Shown in pieces: positions 54,669 to 64,000 of a stretch of DNA of 64,000 nt. Position 1 is the stretch's first letter. Every line of letters starts with the position of its first letter. The DNA comes from Echinarachnius parma. Lineage: Eukaryota; Echinodermata; Echinoidea; Clypeasteroida; Echinarachniidae. Below the pieces are notes generated by a model, which ran no database searches, was not told the origin of the DNA, and worked only from the letters and a program-made list of their open reading frames with translations. Made by a program: the position numbers and the translations under genes. Location: contig JBAMJV010001394.1 of the NCBI GenBank assembly GCA_037951105.1, forward strand, positions 1 through 64,000, written 5' to 3'.

Positions 54669-56740
54669 CTGTATACTTGATATACAGACAAGAAAAACAA
54701 GCCATGGATTGTGAAGAAAAAAAAATGTATAGAAAAACAACAACATAGTGGCAAGTAGCAAAGTTGTACAGAATGAATGTTGTCAGTTCACACACAAATA
54801 AAATTATTACTTAATAATTGACAACAAAAATTACTCAAAATGATGACTTACATAAAAATAAATCTAGTGCAAATACGTTTAACAGGGGAAATTCCTTGCA
54901 GACAAAATTGCTTGAAAAAAAAAAGAAGTAGTAGTTATGGTCTGGGTGAAAAAAAGACATGTACAGTATGAATGCTTTACCATAACTCTATATCCACGGA
55001 AATTACAAAACTACATCAAATGCTTTAAATGTCACTGTTACACAATGTTTAGTTGAATGTAATATTTATCTTTCAGATAATATCCGGGATCATCTTTGGT
55101 GGTGATACTTTAGCCATAGTTTTCAACGCATTATACATGTTTAGCTGACAACTAAGAACTTTTCACAAAATCAGAGGGCAGGGCAAAACCCACGCAGCTT
55201 CCAGAATGCACTTTAGGAAGCAACTTGGTGTGAAAATAAACTAATACAAGAAGTATTATTAACTAAGAAAAATTGTTAACAATATTTAAAAACATTAATG
55301 CAGGCTACATGTGCATTCTGTGCAACCAAAAATATACTTGACATCTTTAACACAATGTACCAGATTAACAATGCTTCATATGCATGGGTGCTTTTAGCAG
55401 ATATTAAAGTGAAACAATCAAAACAAGTACTAATTCTAAGTTCATTTTGGCAGCAAATATCAAGAATAATGCCATGTAATATTGTTTTTGTTCTTAGGAA
55501 TGAACATACTTTGTAGAGGTGTACAAATTGTCACAGAATATTTTTGGTTCTAGTGATAAACAAAACTTCACACAGTTCTGTTCACCAAGAAATACAAATT
55601 AATAAATGATTCAAAATATATTTGTTTCATTATATAAGAATTGTGAATGACAATGTGAACTCAAAACCAATCGACTGAACAAAATCCATGAGTGTTTGTA
55701 CATATTTTGAATGTTTAGAGGTGAGACAAATAAATACATTAAGACATCTACAAAAGTATGAATATTATCAGCCATTAAACCAATCAATAAATTAGGTAAA
55801 TGAAAATTGGACATTAATAAACCTATGAATAAGCCATTGTGAAGCCACATATTGACTACACAACTGCCTGTATTACAGTAAAGAGGGTTCCAATATGTAA
55901 CATCGTACTGTTTGAAAACAAAGACCCAAATTCTCAACAGTGCATTGAATTGAAACTTGGGGTTAAATTGCATCATGTGACATAATTTTGGTATCAAAAT
56001 GCATGGACTTATCTAAACTAACAGATTAGATTTGGTATCATAAACAGAACATTAGAACTTAGAGGGAAAGAAACGTTCTGGTCAAACTGAACTGATATTG
56101 ACTCACAATTGTACGTTATCCTTCAACCATGCTGGAATGGAAGAAGGAAATCTGAATGGCTCAGTTGGAAGTTTGTTTTCAGTCAAATAGCAGTCCTCAA
56201 CACAAGAGGGCACAATTTAGACACCTGGAATGCATATCACATTTTATATCGGTGATATTGCGAATAGAAGTCTACAGCCACATTTCTTCAATGATCTGTG
56301 ATTTAATTCATGGATACGCCAGCCATTTCTGGACGGATTTTGATCAAACAAACATTTTGTTTTTAAATTCTTACAGTCATTTTTTCCCTCTCTTCTTCCC
56401 CCCAGTTTTGTTTAAGTCCCTGTTTCGACCAGAACAGTACTTCCCCTAAAATATGTCAAGCTTATGTTGCTAATGGCACACATTTCCCCCCTTCTCTGTT
56501 ACTGCGGTTTAGGTGAAATCGTAGCAACTATATTCAGTAGAATATTAATAACTTTTCTTGTTTTGATATTCATGTTCACCCACGGATCAAAGCAAGAAAT
56601 TAACCCCCCAACAAAAAAAACCTGTCCCGTTTACTGTCAGTTACAACTGTCTGTACTAGTCTGGATGTTAGGCTTGGGTAACTGGCACATGAATGTTTCC
56701 CCCGTTGCCACGGTTATCATCCCCGTTGCCATGGCAAACA
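54669..56740 (-). other. Probable cyclin Y 3' UTR and downstream DNA
   Basis: It lies directly after the cyclin Y stop codon on the minus strand and is AT-rich without clear repeats, as a long 3' UTR would be. Open frames at 55611-55997 (minus) and 56156-56449 (plus) have no recognisable domain and look accidental. The 3' end of the transcript is not determinable from this sequence alone. Confidence 0.4.
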
Positions 56741-56866
56741 TCACGAGATGATAGCGTTGGAGAAGCGAGGCACTACTTGTATGCTGTCTGCACTCCGCGA
56801 TCTCTTGACGTTTGTCGGGCGAGGTGGAAACTCTCCGATGTGTTCGTCTGCTGGTTTGGAGAAGAC
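56741..56866 (-). CDS. CCNY: Cyclin Y, last coding exon (C-terminus and stop)
   Basis: The acceptor TTATCCACAG precedes 41 codons and TGA (56741-56743); it enters in phase 0 after the KKLE that ends the previous exon. The peptide begins VFSKPADEHIGEF, and its end KRSRSADSIQVVPRFSNAII followed by S aligns with the vertebrate cyclin Y C-terminus (a Ser-Ala-Asp motif, then a short tail ending A-I-I-S). In human cyclin Y the matching serine is a reported 14-3-3-linked phosphosite; conservation here is visible, function is inferred. The first 20 residues of this exon do not resemble the human segment and could reflect lineage divergence or an alternative exon. Confidence 0.9.
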   Translation of the reverse strand, partial: VFSKPADEHIGEFPPRPTNVKRSRSADSIQVVPRFSNAIIS

Positions 56867-57078
56867 CTGTGGATAAGATACAGTATATTTTAATACAAAT
56901 TTTGTACTTCTTTTTTTTTCATGCATGAATACTAGAATAATTTTAATCCTGATTGGGCAAATTGTCCTAGTGATATGGTGTCTTATTTTGAACAAGTGTG
57001 GAAAAAAAAAAAAAATCAAATCAATCCTTTCAAACCACTATCCAATGACCATATGAATGAGAGACCAAAACAATTATA

Positions 57079-57294
57079 AAGACTGGCGCAGACAGAGCTG
57101 ACTCGACCCAATCTGACCCGACCTGACAGTAAGCCACAGTTGGTCGTATTCAGTCGCAGCAGATTCAAAATGTTGAATCAGGCCAGATTGGCTTCCGACT
57201 GTCAAAATTGGAGTCGTGAGGCAATGCACACAGAGCTGATCAGACTGAAAACTAGTCAGATCGGGTCGAGTCGACTCTGTCTGCGACGGGCTTA
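57079..57294. mobile_element. Third copy of the GCGCAGACAGAGC TIR element, in a cyclin Y intron
   Basis: GGCGCAGACAGAGCTGACTC is mirrored by GAGTCGACTCTGTCTGCGAC. It matches the copy at 51976 across most of its length, including GAGTCGTGAGGCAATGCACA. It is followed at once by a TTAAAGGG-ended element. Confidence 0.85.
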
Positions 57295-57733
57295 AAGGGT
57301 ACCACTACCCCAAAATAATAATATAATTATAGAAAGGTAACATATTTAGTATTCCATTCCTTCAATAAGTTCACAAAAATATGTTTTCAGAAAAAATAAA
57401 TAATTGGAAAACGCATCACCATTCTCAGCCATGCGACCATGCGGTCTGAATGCGCAGACTATTATGCAAGCAGAGCCAGCGGCGCTCTGTGCAGAGCGAA
57501 CGAATCATCCGGGATTCTATTGACGTACGCATGTATTGCATTGGCGCATTCGCAAATTCCTGGCCCGTGTGGAACCAAAAGATAGCCGTGGTTCCGTAAG
57601 TGGTGGAAATTAATTGCTTTGTTTATGAATTACACAACCCTTTGCAAAATGTTGGGTATCTATTTGATATCACAAAACGGTACCAAAACATATAATAATG
57701 TGTTGTCCTTTGCCTGGTGGTCCCCTTTAAGAG
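57293..57733. mobile_element. TTAAAGGG-ended element, family E, reverse copy
   Basis: It starts TTAAAGGGTACCACTACCCC and ends TTGCCTGGTGGTCCCCTTTA then A. The right half, including TATTTGATATCACAAAACGG and TTGTCCTTTGCCTGGTGG, matches the copy at 61819 reversed. The middle is CpG-rich. Confidence 0.8.
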
Positions 57734-57830
57734 GTATGAGTTAAATGAGGCATACTGTAAATAACTTCAGAGCTCAGTGAGATGATCAATTTTCTTTGAA
57801 GAGCATCACATAATAATAATAATAGACGAC

Positions 57831-57891
57831 CATACAGAGCGGTTCAAGTAGGAAGGCAAGTTTGTAGATGCTGTAGAGGTTGCGGAAATCA
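57831..57891 (-). pseudogene. Diverged partial copy of the cyclin Y penultimate exon
   Basis: Aligned by eye with 58351-58411 without gaps, about three quarters of 61 bases match. On the minus strand it reads DFRNLYSIYKLAFLLEPLC, against [19 protein letters not shown] in the real exon, and the frame is open. It lacks the first half of the exon and the KKLE end. It begins right after a TTAG, which could act as a weak acceptor. It is most simply a relic of exon duplication; use as a short alternative exon is possible but unproven. Confidence 0.7.
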
Positions 57892-58329
57892 ACTAATTAA
57901 TTAACATAAATCATTGCTCAAAGGGATCTAGTAACTTTGTTAAAATATGCAAAAAGTGATGAGTGATTGACAAAATTTTTTTTTTTGTGATTTGATATAT
58001 CCACTAGGTAATATGTGAACATTTTACGTTAAATGGATGTTATATGGCCAAGTAATGATCGAAAATGCAAAGTGGTATTTGATTGCTCATTACACTTACT
58101 TTGTACACAGTTAAAACTTTCAAGTGGATAATCAGAAATCTGAATACTTCAATCATAAATATACTTAACGAAAGGGAAATTTGAAAAACCAAAACCATGC
58201 TTCTATTGGTAATACTAATACAACGAGGTATGAGAGAACCACTAGAATTCTAAGAAAGTTTTATGGATTTGGACAATAAATCCCTTTGAAACTGTTTTAC
58301 AACTGAGCACTTTATGTATGAGGCCTTAC

Positions 58330-58492
58330 CTCTAATTTTTTCGCCCGTTCCGTACTGAGCGGTTCAAGTGGGAAGGCAAGTTCGTGGGTGTCGGCGAGTT
58401 CGCGCAGATCAAAGTAGTACTTGGCGTAGACGCTGGCTGGAACGTTGATGTTGAACTGTAGCAGCTCCAGAAATTGCCTCTCCAGCTCATTC
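58330..58492 (-). CDS. CCNY: Cyclin Y, penultimate coding exon (end of cyclin box)
   Basis: The acceptor CCCGTTAG at 58493 and the donor GAG/GTAAGG at 58330 bound 163 bases. The first base completes the split ATG of the preceding exon, giving (M)[20 protein letters not shown] and [12 protein letters not shown]. The exon ends [12 protein letters not shown] in phase 0. It is nearly identical to vertebrate cyclin Y in this region, which covers the last helices of the cyclin fold. Cyclin Y is a membrane-anchored cyclin that activates CDK14/CDK16-type kinases, including Wnt co-receptor phosphorylation (established for other animals). Confidence 0.97.
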
Positions 58493-59172
58493 CTAACGGG
58501 AACACAATTGGAGAAGAGAGACATGTTACTGAAGCTTGGTTAAATGCACTTACCAGGTTAAAATGCAGGTTTTTTAAATCAATATCTCAAGATATCAGAC
58601 CAAAGCATATATACAAAGTGACATGCTTCATAAGATCACTTCTTATTTCCTAAAATAACTACCTGACCTACTGCTGTACATTATACAACCCTGGCAGAGG
58701 CTACAGATGACAGCCACAAATTGTGGAGGTTAGTTTTTGTATTGTGATAGAAGTGAAAGAATAATTCTTATTGCAGTGCAGCTATCCCCATAAACTTTTA
58801 TTCTAATCCATAAGCTAAATTTTAATGTTAGTAATTGGAAATTTAATCCATAGGTGTCCTAGGATTCTACAATCATCTGAGAAACCATTTCGGCTATGTG
58901 AAGGACTTATTATTGTGCAAATTCCATATCAAGATTTTGTATTTGTAAGGGTAAGATTCCGTTATGCTTTCTGCATGAATGTGGGAATTTGTATTATACG
59001 CCTATTGTTTAAGTCCACTGCATTGAGCAGTGTGCTTCACATACCCTGGTAATTCTAATCATACGTAGCGTGTAGTATCGACTTTTGATATAACGTTGTT
59101 TACATCGGTTACATTTTTTTGGATGTTGTACAAATAAGTCCAATTGAAAAGACCTGAAAAATAAACCTGGCA

Positions 59173-59195
59173 CTGGGGGGGGGGGGGGGGGGGGG
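59173..59195. repeat. Poly-G run in a cyclin Y intron
   Basis: About 22 consecutive G residues on the plus strand. Confidence 0.95.
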
Positions 59196-59330
59196 TGGAT
59201 TTGTGACTGGCAAAATGTGGATTATCAGTGTGGCATTGGGCTATATACAGAGTGGTACGATAGGGTTTCACCTGTGAGATGAATAAGAGTCAAGATTAGT
59301 ATGAAAGTTCATCTGTAGTTGTATTTCATA

Positions 59331-59494
59331 AGAAGTAACATTTTAAACTTTTGATCACAATACAAATATATATGATCAATCGTTACGACACAAAGATCAA
59401 GTCAGGTCACAACGCTGACGAAGGCTGTAGATGACAACCCAAATGTTGAAGGTAAATATTTGTATTGTGATCAGAAGTTTAAAATGTTACTTCT
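59331..59494. mobile_element. Foldback element immediately downstream of a cyclin Y exon donor
   Basis: AGAAGTAACATTTTAAACTT then TTGATCACAATACAAATAT is mirrored by ATATTTGTATTGTGATCAGA then AGTTTAAAATGTTACTTCT. The arms are about 39 bp. It ends about 20 bp from the splice donor of the exon at 59515-59681. Confidence 0.85.
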
Positions 59495-59514
59495 TAGAAG
59501 TCCAGATAACTTAC

Positions 59515-59681
59515 ATGTCTTCCACCGTCAGCTCCCGGAGAATCTGGCAGTAGTCTACGTTCCAGACTGCTTGGTCGTCCCACACTTTGGAAGCTAGGAG
59601 GATAGCACCGAGCACCATACGTTTCCAGTTGGCAGGGGTGATGTCAATCTCAGCGTACGTTAATAATCTTTCTAAATAAAC
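59515..59681 (-). CDS. CCNY: Cyclin Y, cyclin-box core exon
   Basis: The acceptor GTCCACCAG and the donor AT/GTAAGT bound 167 bases, phase 0 in and two bases of the next Met codon out. The peptide [20 protein letters not shown] continues [20 protein letters not shown] and [15 protein letters not shown]. This is the most conserved part of cyclin Y and includes the [13 protein letters not shown] cyclin-box signature that contacts the kinase partner. Only a few residues differ from vertebrate cyclin Y. Confidence 0.98.
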
Positions 59682-59907
59682 CTGGTGGACAGAGACAGGA
59701 GACATAGAGAGGGTAAGAATAAATACTTATATTAAAAAAATTATGTAAACAAAAAACATTACATCACATCTTGCAACTTAGCATGCCATTATACATATGT
59801 GACAAGAACAACAAGTAACACAAATAGGGCTCCAATAAACAGGAAACTAAATAATCACAATAACATTTGCCAATTTAATAAAATAAAGTGAAAATTGTAT
59901 GATAGTG

Positions 59908-60292
59908 GATGTGGTGTGGCAAGATTGGTATAGCGCTCGCTTTCCAAGCGGGAGATCCAGAGTTCGAACCCGGAGTATGCCCATCACGTTTGTCCTTCAG
60001 CAAGAAAATTAATCCACATTGCTGCTCTCTACCCAGGTGTATAAATGGGGACCAAGGTAGGAGGTGAAAGCCTTTATGTGAATGATCTTCTCAATGCCCA
60101 TGAGCTGCTTGGAAGGAATGCTCCCCAGGGAATGGAGATGGTGCACACAATGTGTGCTGGTTTGCATTGTATCCAATGACCGGGGTAATAATATCACTGT
60201 AAAGCACTTGAGAGATGATTATCAATCATATTAGGCGCTATATAAATCAAGTATACATATTATTATATTATATTATTATTATCACACTAGTC
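59908..60292 (+). mobile_element. tRNA-derived SINE in a cyclin Y intron, antisense to the gene
   Basis: The head has TGGCAAGATTGG (box A-like), an anticodon-arm-like TCGCTTTCCAAGCGGGA and AGTTCGAACCC (box B-like). The body GTCCTTCAGCAAGAAAATTA then TTGCTGCTCTCTACCCAGG and the tail GCGCTATATAAATCAAG, then ATTATTATT, match the copy at 51551. It carries an extra central segment that the other copy lacks. Confidence 0.85.
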
Positions 60293-61121
60293 ATGCCAAC
60301 TGCACATTAGTTTGCCTTTACAATGAAAGGGTAAGCACATAAGTAAAAATACAAAAACAAAACAAATGTTAATTCATGAAATTATGAAATTTATAGGTCC
60401 TGCTGCAGAGCATACTGTGAGGAAGGGAGAAGTTGTAAACAGGAAATACAATATACATTGTACATGTAAAAGCACAGTGAATAGAAAGACAGTGTGCTAC
60501 TAAACAGCTATTTGCTTAATAGAAGGATAAGAAAGTAAGTCATATGAGACAATGAAAATATCAATTTATGAAATAGATAGTGCGGTCCCTTTGACTTCCT
60601 GTTGAGCACATTAAGAAAGGAAGCTAGAAGGCGTAAACAGGAAATGTGATATAAAGCACTGCAAACATGTAACACAGAGCAAATACCACTCTGTACTCAA
60701 CAATAACATGGAGCATTCAAACATGTTACTTTTAACTACAATCATTGATGTCATCTTAGTCTTTTGAGTTTTTCAATATCTTACTTAATTAAGAAGTGGC
60801 CCACAAAGAGTCTTTTTCAGGCCTGCTTTCAGTTAATTAATCAATTAAATCAAGCCCCCACACTAACTTTATTCCTTACTGGCCCAGTCGGGCAAGTAAA
60901 ATCATAACTTTTCAAATTTTACTTGCCCAAAAAGAAAGTTTACTTGCCTGCTTACATCTAGATAAGATTTAAACCCAAGGATTAACATTATTCTCTCATA
61001 GTTGACCGATTATTTAATTGCCTGATCAGGCAACCAAAATAGGCCATTATGAAATTTACTTGGCGATAGGGCAAGTGCTAGTGTCAAAAGCCTTGACTAA
61101 ATAATGAAATATTTCACTTAC

Positions 61122-61241
61122 TAATGTAACTATTGCACATTCTGCTGTGAGCTGAGCTGCATTGAATAACATGCGGATGAACTTGTAGATATGTCTGTGC
61201 TCAGGGTTATGTCTGTCATAGTCCTCTGGTACTGGTGTTTT
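61122..61241 (-). CDS. CCNY: Cyclin Y coding exon (start of cyclin box)
   Basis: A 120-base exon of 40 codons, phase 0 at both ends, between acceptor CTTTTGTAG and donor TTA/GTAAGTG. It encodes [20 protein letters not shown] then [10 protein letters not shown] and [10 protein letters not shown]. The D-Y-D-(R/K)-H-N-P-E and [13 protein letters not shown] segments match vertebrate cyclin Y, where they form the first helices of the cyclin fold. Its acceptor and first 29 bases have been copied by the adjacent tandem duplication. Confidence 0.97.
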
Positions 61242-61629
61242 CTACAAAAGAGTAAACAGGAAATAATAAATCCATGATAAAAAGATAACATATATAATAA
61301 TAATAATAATAATAATAATGCATTTATATAGCGCATTTTCCATATAAAATATATATTATGAACAAATAATTTTTTTTTTTTTTAAATTCACCAGTATTTT
61401 AGTTCATTTCTGAGCAGATTTTAACTCATCCTAATATAACAAAATGCCTGTCATAGTCCTCTGGTACTGGTGTTTTCTATAAAAAGAGTAAAAAGGAAAT
61501 AATAAATCCATGATAAAAAGGATAACATATATATAGTATGAACAAATAAATAAACAACTTTTTTAAATTCACCAGTATTTTAGTTCATTTCTGAGCAGAT
61601 TTTAACTCAAATCCTAATATAACAAAATG
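61213..61629. repeat. Tandem duplication overlapping the 5' part of a cyclin Y exon
   Basis: Unit one (61213-61448) and unit two (61449-61629) both begin CTGTCATAGTCCTCTGGTAC, then TGGTGTTTTCTA, and both end CCTAATATAACAAAATG. Unit one has an extra 55 bp made of (TAA)n plus TGCATTTATATAGCGCATTT, a reversed SINE/LINE tail, which must have arrived after or during the duplication. The copies are otherwise very alike, so the event is fairly recent. Confidence 0.9.
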
Positions 61630-61818
61630 TCACTTGCTCTGTCTCGTTTTGAATATTCTAGTTAACAAGGAGGATTAATATGATAAACCCAAGTTGGGAA
61701 GTCAGTAAACTCTTTCTCAATCAAATACAATAGAATTCACTTCTAAAGATACATGTAGGTTTCCAGAAATAGCAGAATGATAGACTGATAAGAATGTAGG
61801 CTCGGGATGCATTGTGAC

Positions 61819-62202
61819 TTAAAGGGGACCACCAGGCAAAGAACAACAAGTAACTACGTATATGTTTCGGTACCGGTGTGTGATATTAAATAGATGTTCA
61901 ACACTTTGCAAAGGGAGGTGTAATATATAAACAATACAATTAATTACCCTCACGTCTGCGAGTGCGCCAATTCTATTCACGCGTTTGTTTGGAGACACTA
62001 GAATCCTGGACGATTCGTTCGCCCTGGACAAAGGTAGTCTTCGTATATATGCAAACCTATGAACACATGCTTTTGAATAGTAAGAGTTTTCCAATTATAT
62101 TTTTGTTTAAACATATTTTTCTGAACTTGTTGGTGGAATGGACTACTAAAGATGTTACCTTTCATTTATAAGAATATTATTTTTGGGTGGTGGTACCCTT
62201 TA
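61819..62202. mobile_element. TTAAAGGGG-ended element, family E
   Basis: TTAAAGGGGACCACCAGGCA then AAGAACAA at the left, GGGTGGTGGTACCCTTTAA at the right. A partial second copy starts at once (AAAGGATCACCACGCAAAGA at about 62203) and runs to about 62350 before it breaks off. Open frames here belong to the element. Confidence 0.8.
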
Positions 62203-62474
62203 AAAAGGATCACCACGCAAAGAACAATACAGCCTGGTTATATGTTTTGGTACCATTGTTTGATATCAAACAGATGTCCAAAACTTTGCAAATGGTTGTT
62301 ATGTGTTATTCATAAACAATACAATTAATCACAAACATATTTCTTAGGCATATATATTATATTATTCAGCTGAAATGTAGCCGTATTCTGACTAGCGAAA
62401 CCTTTGCTTTATCCGGGAGATTTTCAAATCAAGAACACATGGCAGCTCTGACAATGTCCCTGCTAGTGACTTAC

Positions 62475-62562
62475 TGATAATGGATAGTTTTTCTCATCAA
62501 AGATGTCCATTTGTCTGTTGCTGTCCCTGTTCTTTATGTGGTAGTATATTGCAAGCGCCACA
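62475..62562 (-). CDS. CCNY: Cyclin Y coding exon (region before the cyclin box)
   Basis: An 88-base exon between acceptor TCTTCTTGCAG and donor TCA/GTAAGTC. The first base completes a Cys codon with the previous exon, then comes VALAIYYHIKNRDSNRQMDI and FDEKNYPLS, ending in phase 0. The C-V-A-L-A-I-Y-Y-H-I-K-N-R-D stretch is a hallmark of cyclin Y and its close paralogues. It lacks a codon or two relative to the human segment after NRD. Confidence 0.97.
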
Positions 62563-63002
62563 CTGCAAGAAGACACATATACAATGAAACAAAAAAGAAC
62601 ACAATCAATTAAATAGATTATGTACTGCATGGTGTGTAAGAAATTATGGTCATGATTCGTTGTTTGTGCGTTTCACACTTTGTTGAAAATGTGGACTATA
62701 AATAAATCAAATCAACATATATACATGAAATAAATTTTTTATTTCAGACTGAAGTTGAGATCTATTTTCTTACATAACATCTATAGAGAAATAATAGTTC
62801 GCTAAGTGCAGTATATTATACTTTATATTAGTATATTTCAATCTTTCGCAACTAATCTTCACTTGACCTGTACAAGCAAATGATCTATTAATCTATTAAA
62901 TGAACAAAAACAATGTAAAAACAAACAAACAACCTTGTAAGCAAACAAAAAGTAGTTATTTTCATTTAAGTTTTTTATTAAAAGTAGGTGACTGGATCTG
63001 AC

Positions 63003-63210
63003 CATCGTATCGTTGCCTTGAGGTTGGGTTGCGACACCGTGCTGTCGTCAATAAAGATCGTTGAGCACGAGCTGAACTTCTTACTGAGCGTGCTCAGTCT
63101 GTGGTCTCCGTGGCCATGATGGAGGTGTTGGTGTTGCTGTTGTTGCTGTTGTTGATGCTGATGGTGGTGGTGGTGGTGATGATGGTGATGATTTTTCTTG
63201 TCTTGTACAT
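63003..63210 (-). CDS. CCNY: Cyclin Y coding exon with a His/Gln-rich tract
   Basis: A 208-base exon between acceptor CCATCTGTTTAG and donor GATG/GTCAGA. Two bases enter to complete an Asp codon, and it leaves with TG of the Cys codon. The peptide starts (D)VQDKKN. Then come ten His, a His/Gln-mixed block with seven Gln in a row, LHHGHGDH, and [20 protein letters not shown] followed by [12 protein letters not shown]. The S-S-C-S-T-I-F-(I/L)[11 protein letters not shown] block is highly conserved in cyclin Y and holds a reported regulatory serine. Vertebrates have only a short His pair in place of the tract. The GTCAGA donor is weaker than the others but phase fits exactly. The remaining N-terminal exons are outside the window. 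Confidence 0.95.
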
Positions 63211-64000
63211 CTAAACAGATGGAAGAGAAAGCAAGAATTTAACAAAAAAGTATTTTCAAAACGCATCACAGCAATATATTTACAAATATAAACTTGTTTT
63301 AGTTTGTAATTTTTTTTTAATTCAGACTAACCTGATTTTGAATGAAGAAAAATATGGCAAAAACTCCCATAAAATCACTTGCGTTATATTACAGAAAGTC
63401 AATTGAGGGTCTGATCTTTGAAGCCTGGCCCCCTTCTGTAGCTTTCGCTACATTTAGTAGACGTGTGGCATAGGGCTAATGAATCGGAGATAGGCGCCGC
63501 CTTATGTGCCAACAAATTGGCATGGGAAGGACTTTGACTTTCAACTACCTACATGGTGGTTATTATCTCACAAAAACTTCTGCAATTCAAGTATGAGTTT
63601 CCATATATCTCTCTTGTTATTATACCTATTATTATCTTACATGAATTTGGTATCATTAAAAAGCCTGTTTATTCCCCTTCACATTGATACCCCATTTGTA
63701 ATGGTTTCACCTACATGTAATTATGGAATGCACATTACACCTAAGGATGGGGTAAAGTCAAGATTGAAATGTTGCAAAATGCATTGTTATTGTGTGACCA
63801 TTCAAAACACACGTGAATCTCCAAACAAATGAAGAATTCACATTGACAATAACGTTGTATTTTGCAACATTCCATAATTACATAATCATTACAAATGAGG
63901 CATCGATGTAAAGGAGAATGAACAGGCTTGTCAATTTGTATCAAATTCGAGTAGGATCATTTCATAACAAAATAGATATCAACGCTCAAACTTGAATTGC
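63211..64000. other. Upstream cyclin Y intron, nothing else recognised
   Basis: No further cyclin Y exon (the acylated N-terminus or the following segment) was found here on the minus strand. Open frames on both strands (63506-63832, 63741-63944) have no recognisable features. Confidence 0.5.

Noticed and set aside
61819-62171. Open frames on both strands between cyclin Y exons
   Set aside because: They lie inside a family E transposable element and do not match any missing cyclin Y segment.

Overview
The window is AT-rich animal nuclear DNA with spliced genes, long introns, tRNA-headed SINEs, LINE tails, MITEs and microsatellites, and no long uninterrupted coding frames. The coding content (cyclin Y) and the repeat types (SINEs ending in GCGCTATATAA plus TTA repeats, long GAT arrays, poly-G/C tracts) fit a marine deuterostome invertebrate. 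An echinoderm such as a sea urchin is my best guess; this is an inference from style, not a database match.

Two genes can be supported, both on the minus strand. The right end (56.7-63.2 kb) carries the last six coding exons of a cyclin Y (CCNY) orthologue. Every splice site is GT/AG, all phases agree, and the exons encode about 290 residues covering the cyclin box and the complete C-terminus. The N-terminal exons lie beyond base 64000. Its introns hold a SINE, foldback elements, a tandem duplication that copies an exon's 3' splice site, and a diverged partial copy of the penultimate exon.

The second gene is proposed from two short exons that a length-filtered ORF search would largely miss. 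A first coding exon at 43640-43777 has an in-frame stop just upstream of its ATG, a GTGAGT donor and CpG-rich flanking DNA. A phase-compatible acidic exon lies at 14544-14717 with a PP1-docking-like motif. If they belong together, the roughly 29 kb between them is one repeat-filled intron and the gene continues left of 14544. I do not recognise the protein.

The remaining sequence is dominated by repeats. They include about 22 tiny (70-115 bp) elements bounded by TTAA in two families, with several cases where neighbours share one TTAA. There are at least three copies of a CAGTGGCG-ended MITE with perfect 8-bp target duplications. Also present are foldback elements, larger TTAA-AGGGG-ended elements, a 5'-truncated LINE at 5.5-6.7 kb, a LINE 3' end at 13.2 kb, and two full SINEs. 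Many blocks of 60-420 bp are locally tandemly duplicated and diverged. Simple-sequence tracts include CA/TG, GAT, an ACCATC hexamer, a shifting pentamer, poly-G/C, and polypurine runs of 450-750 bp.
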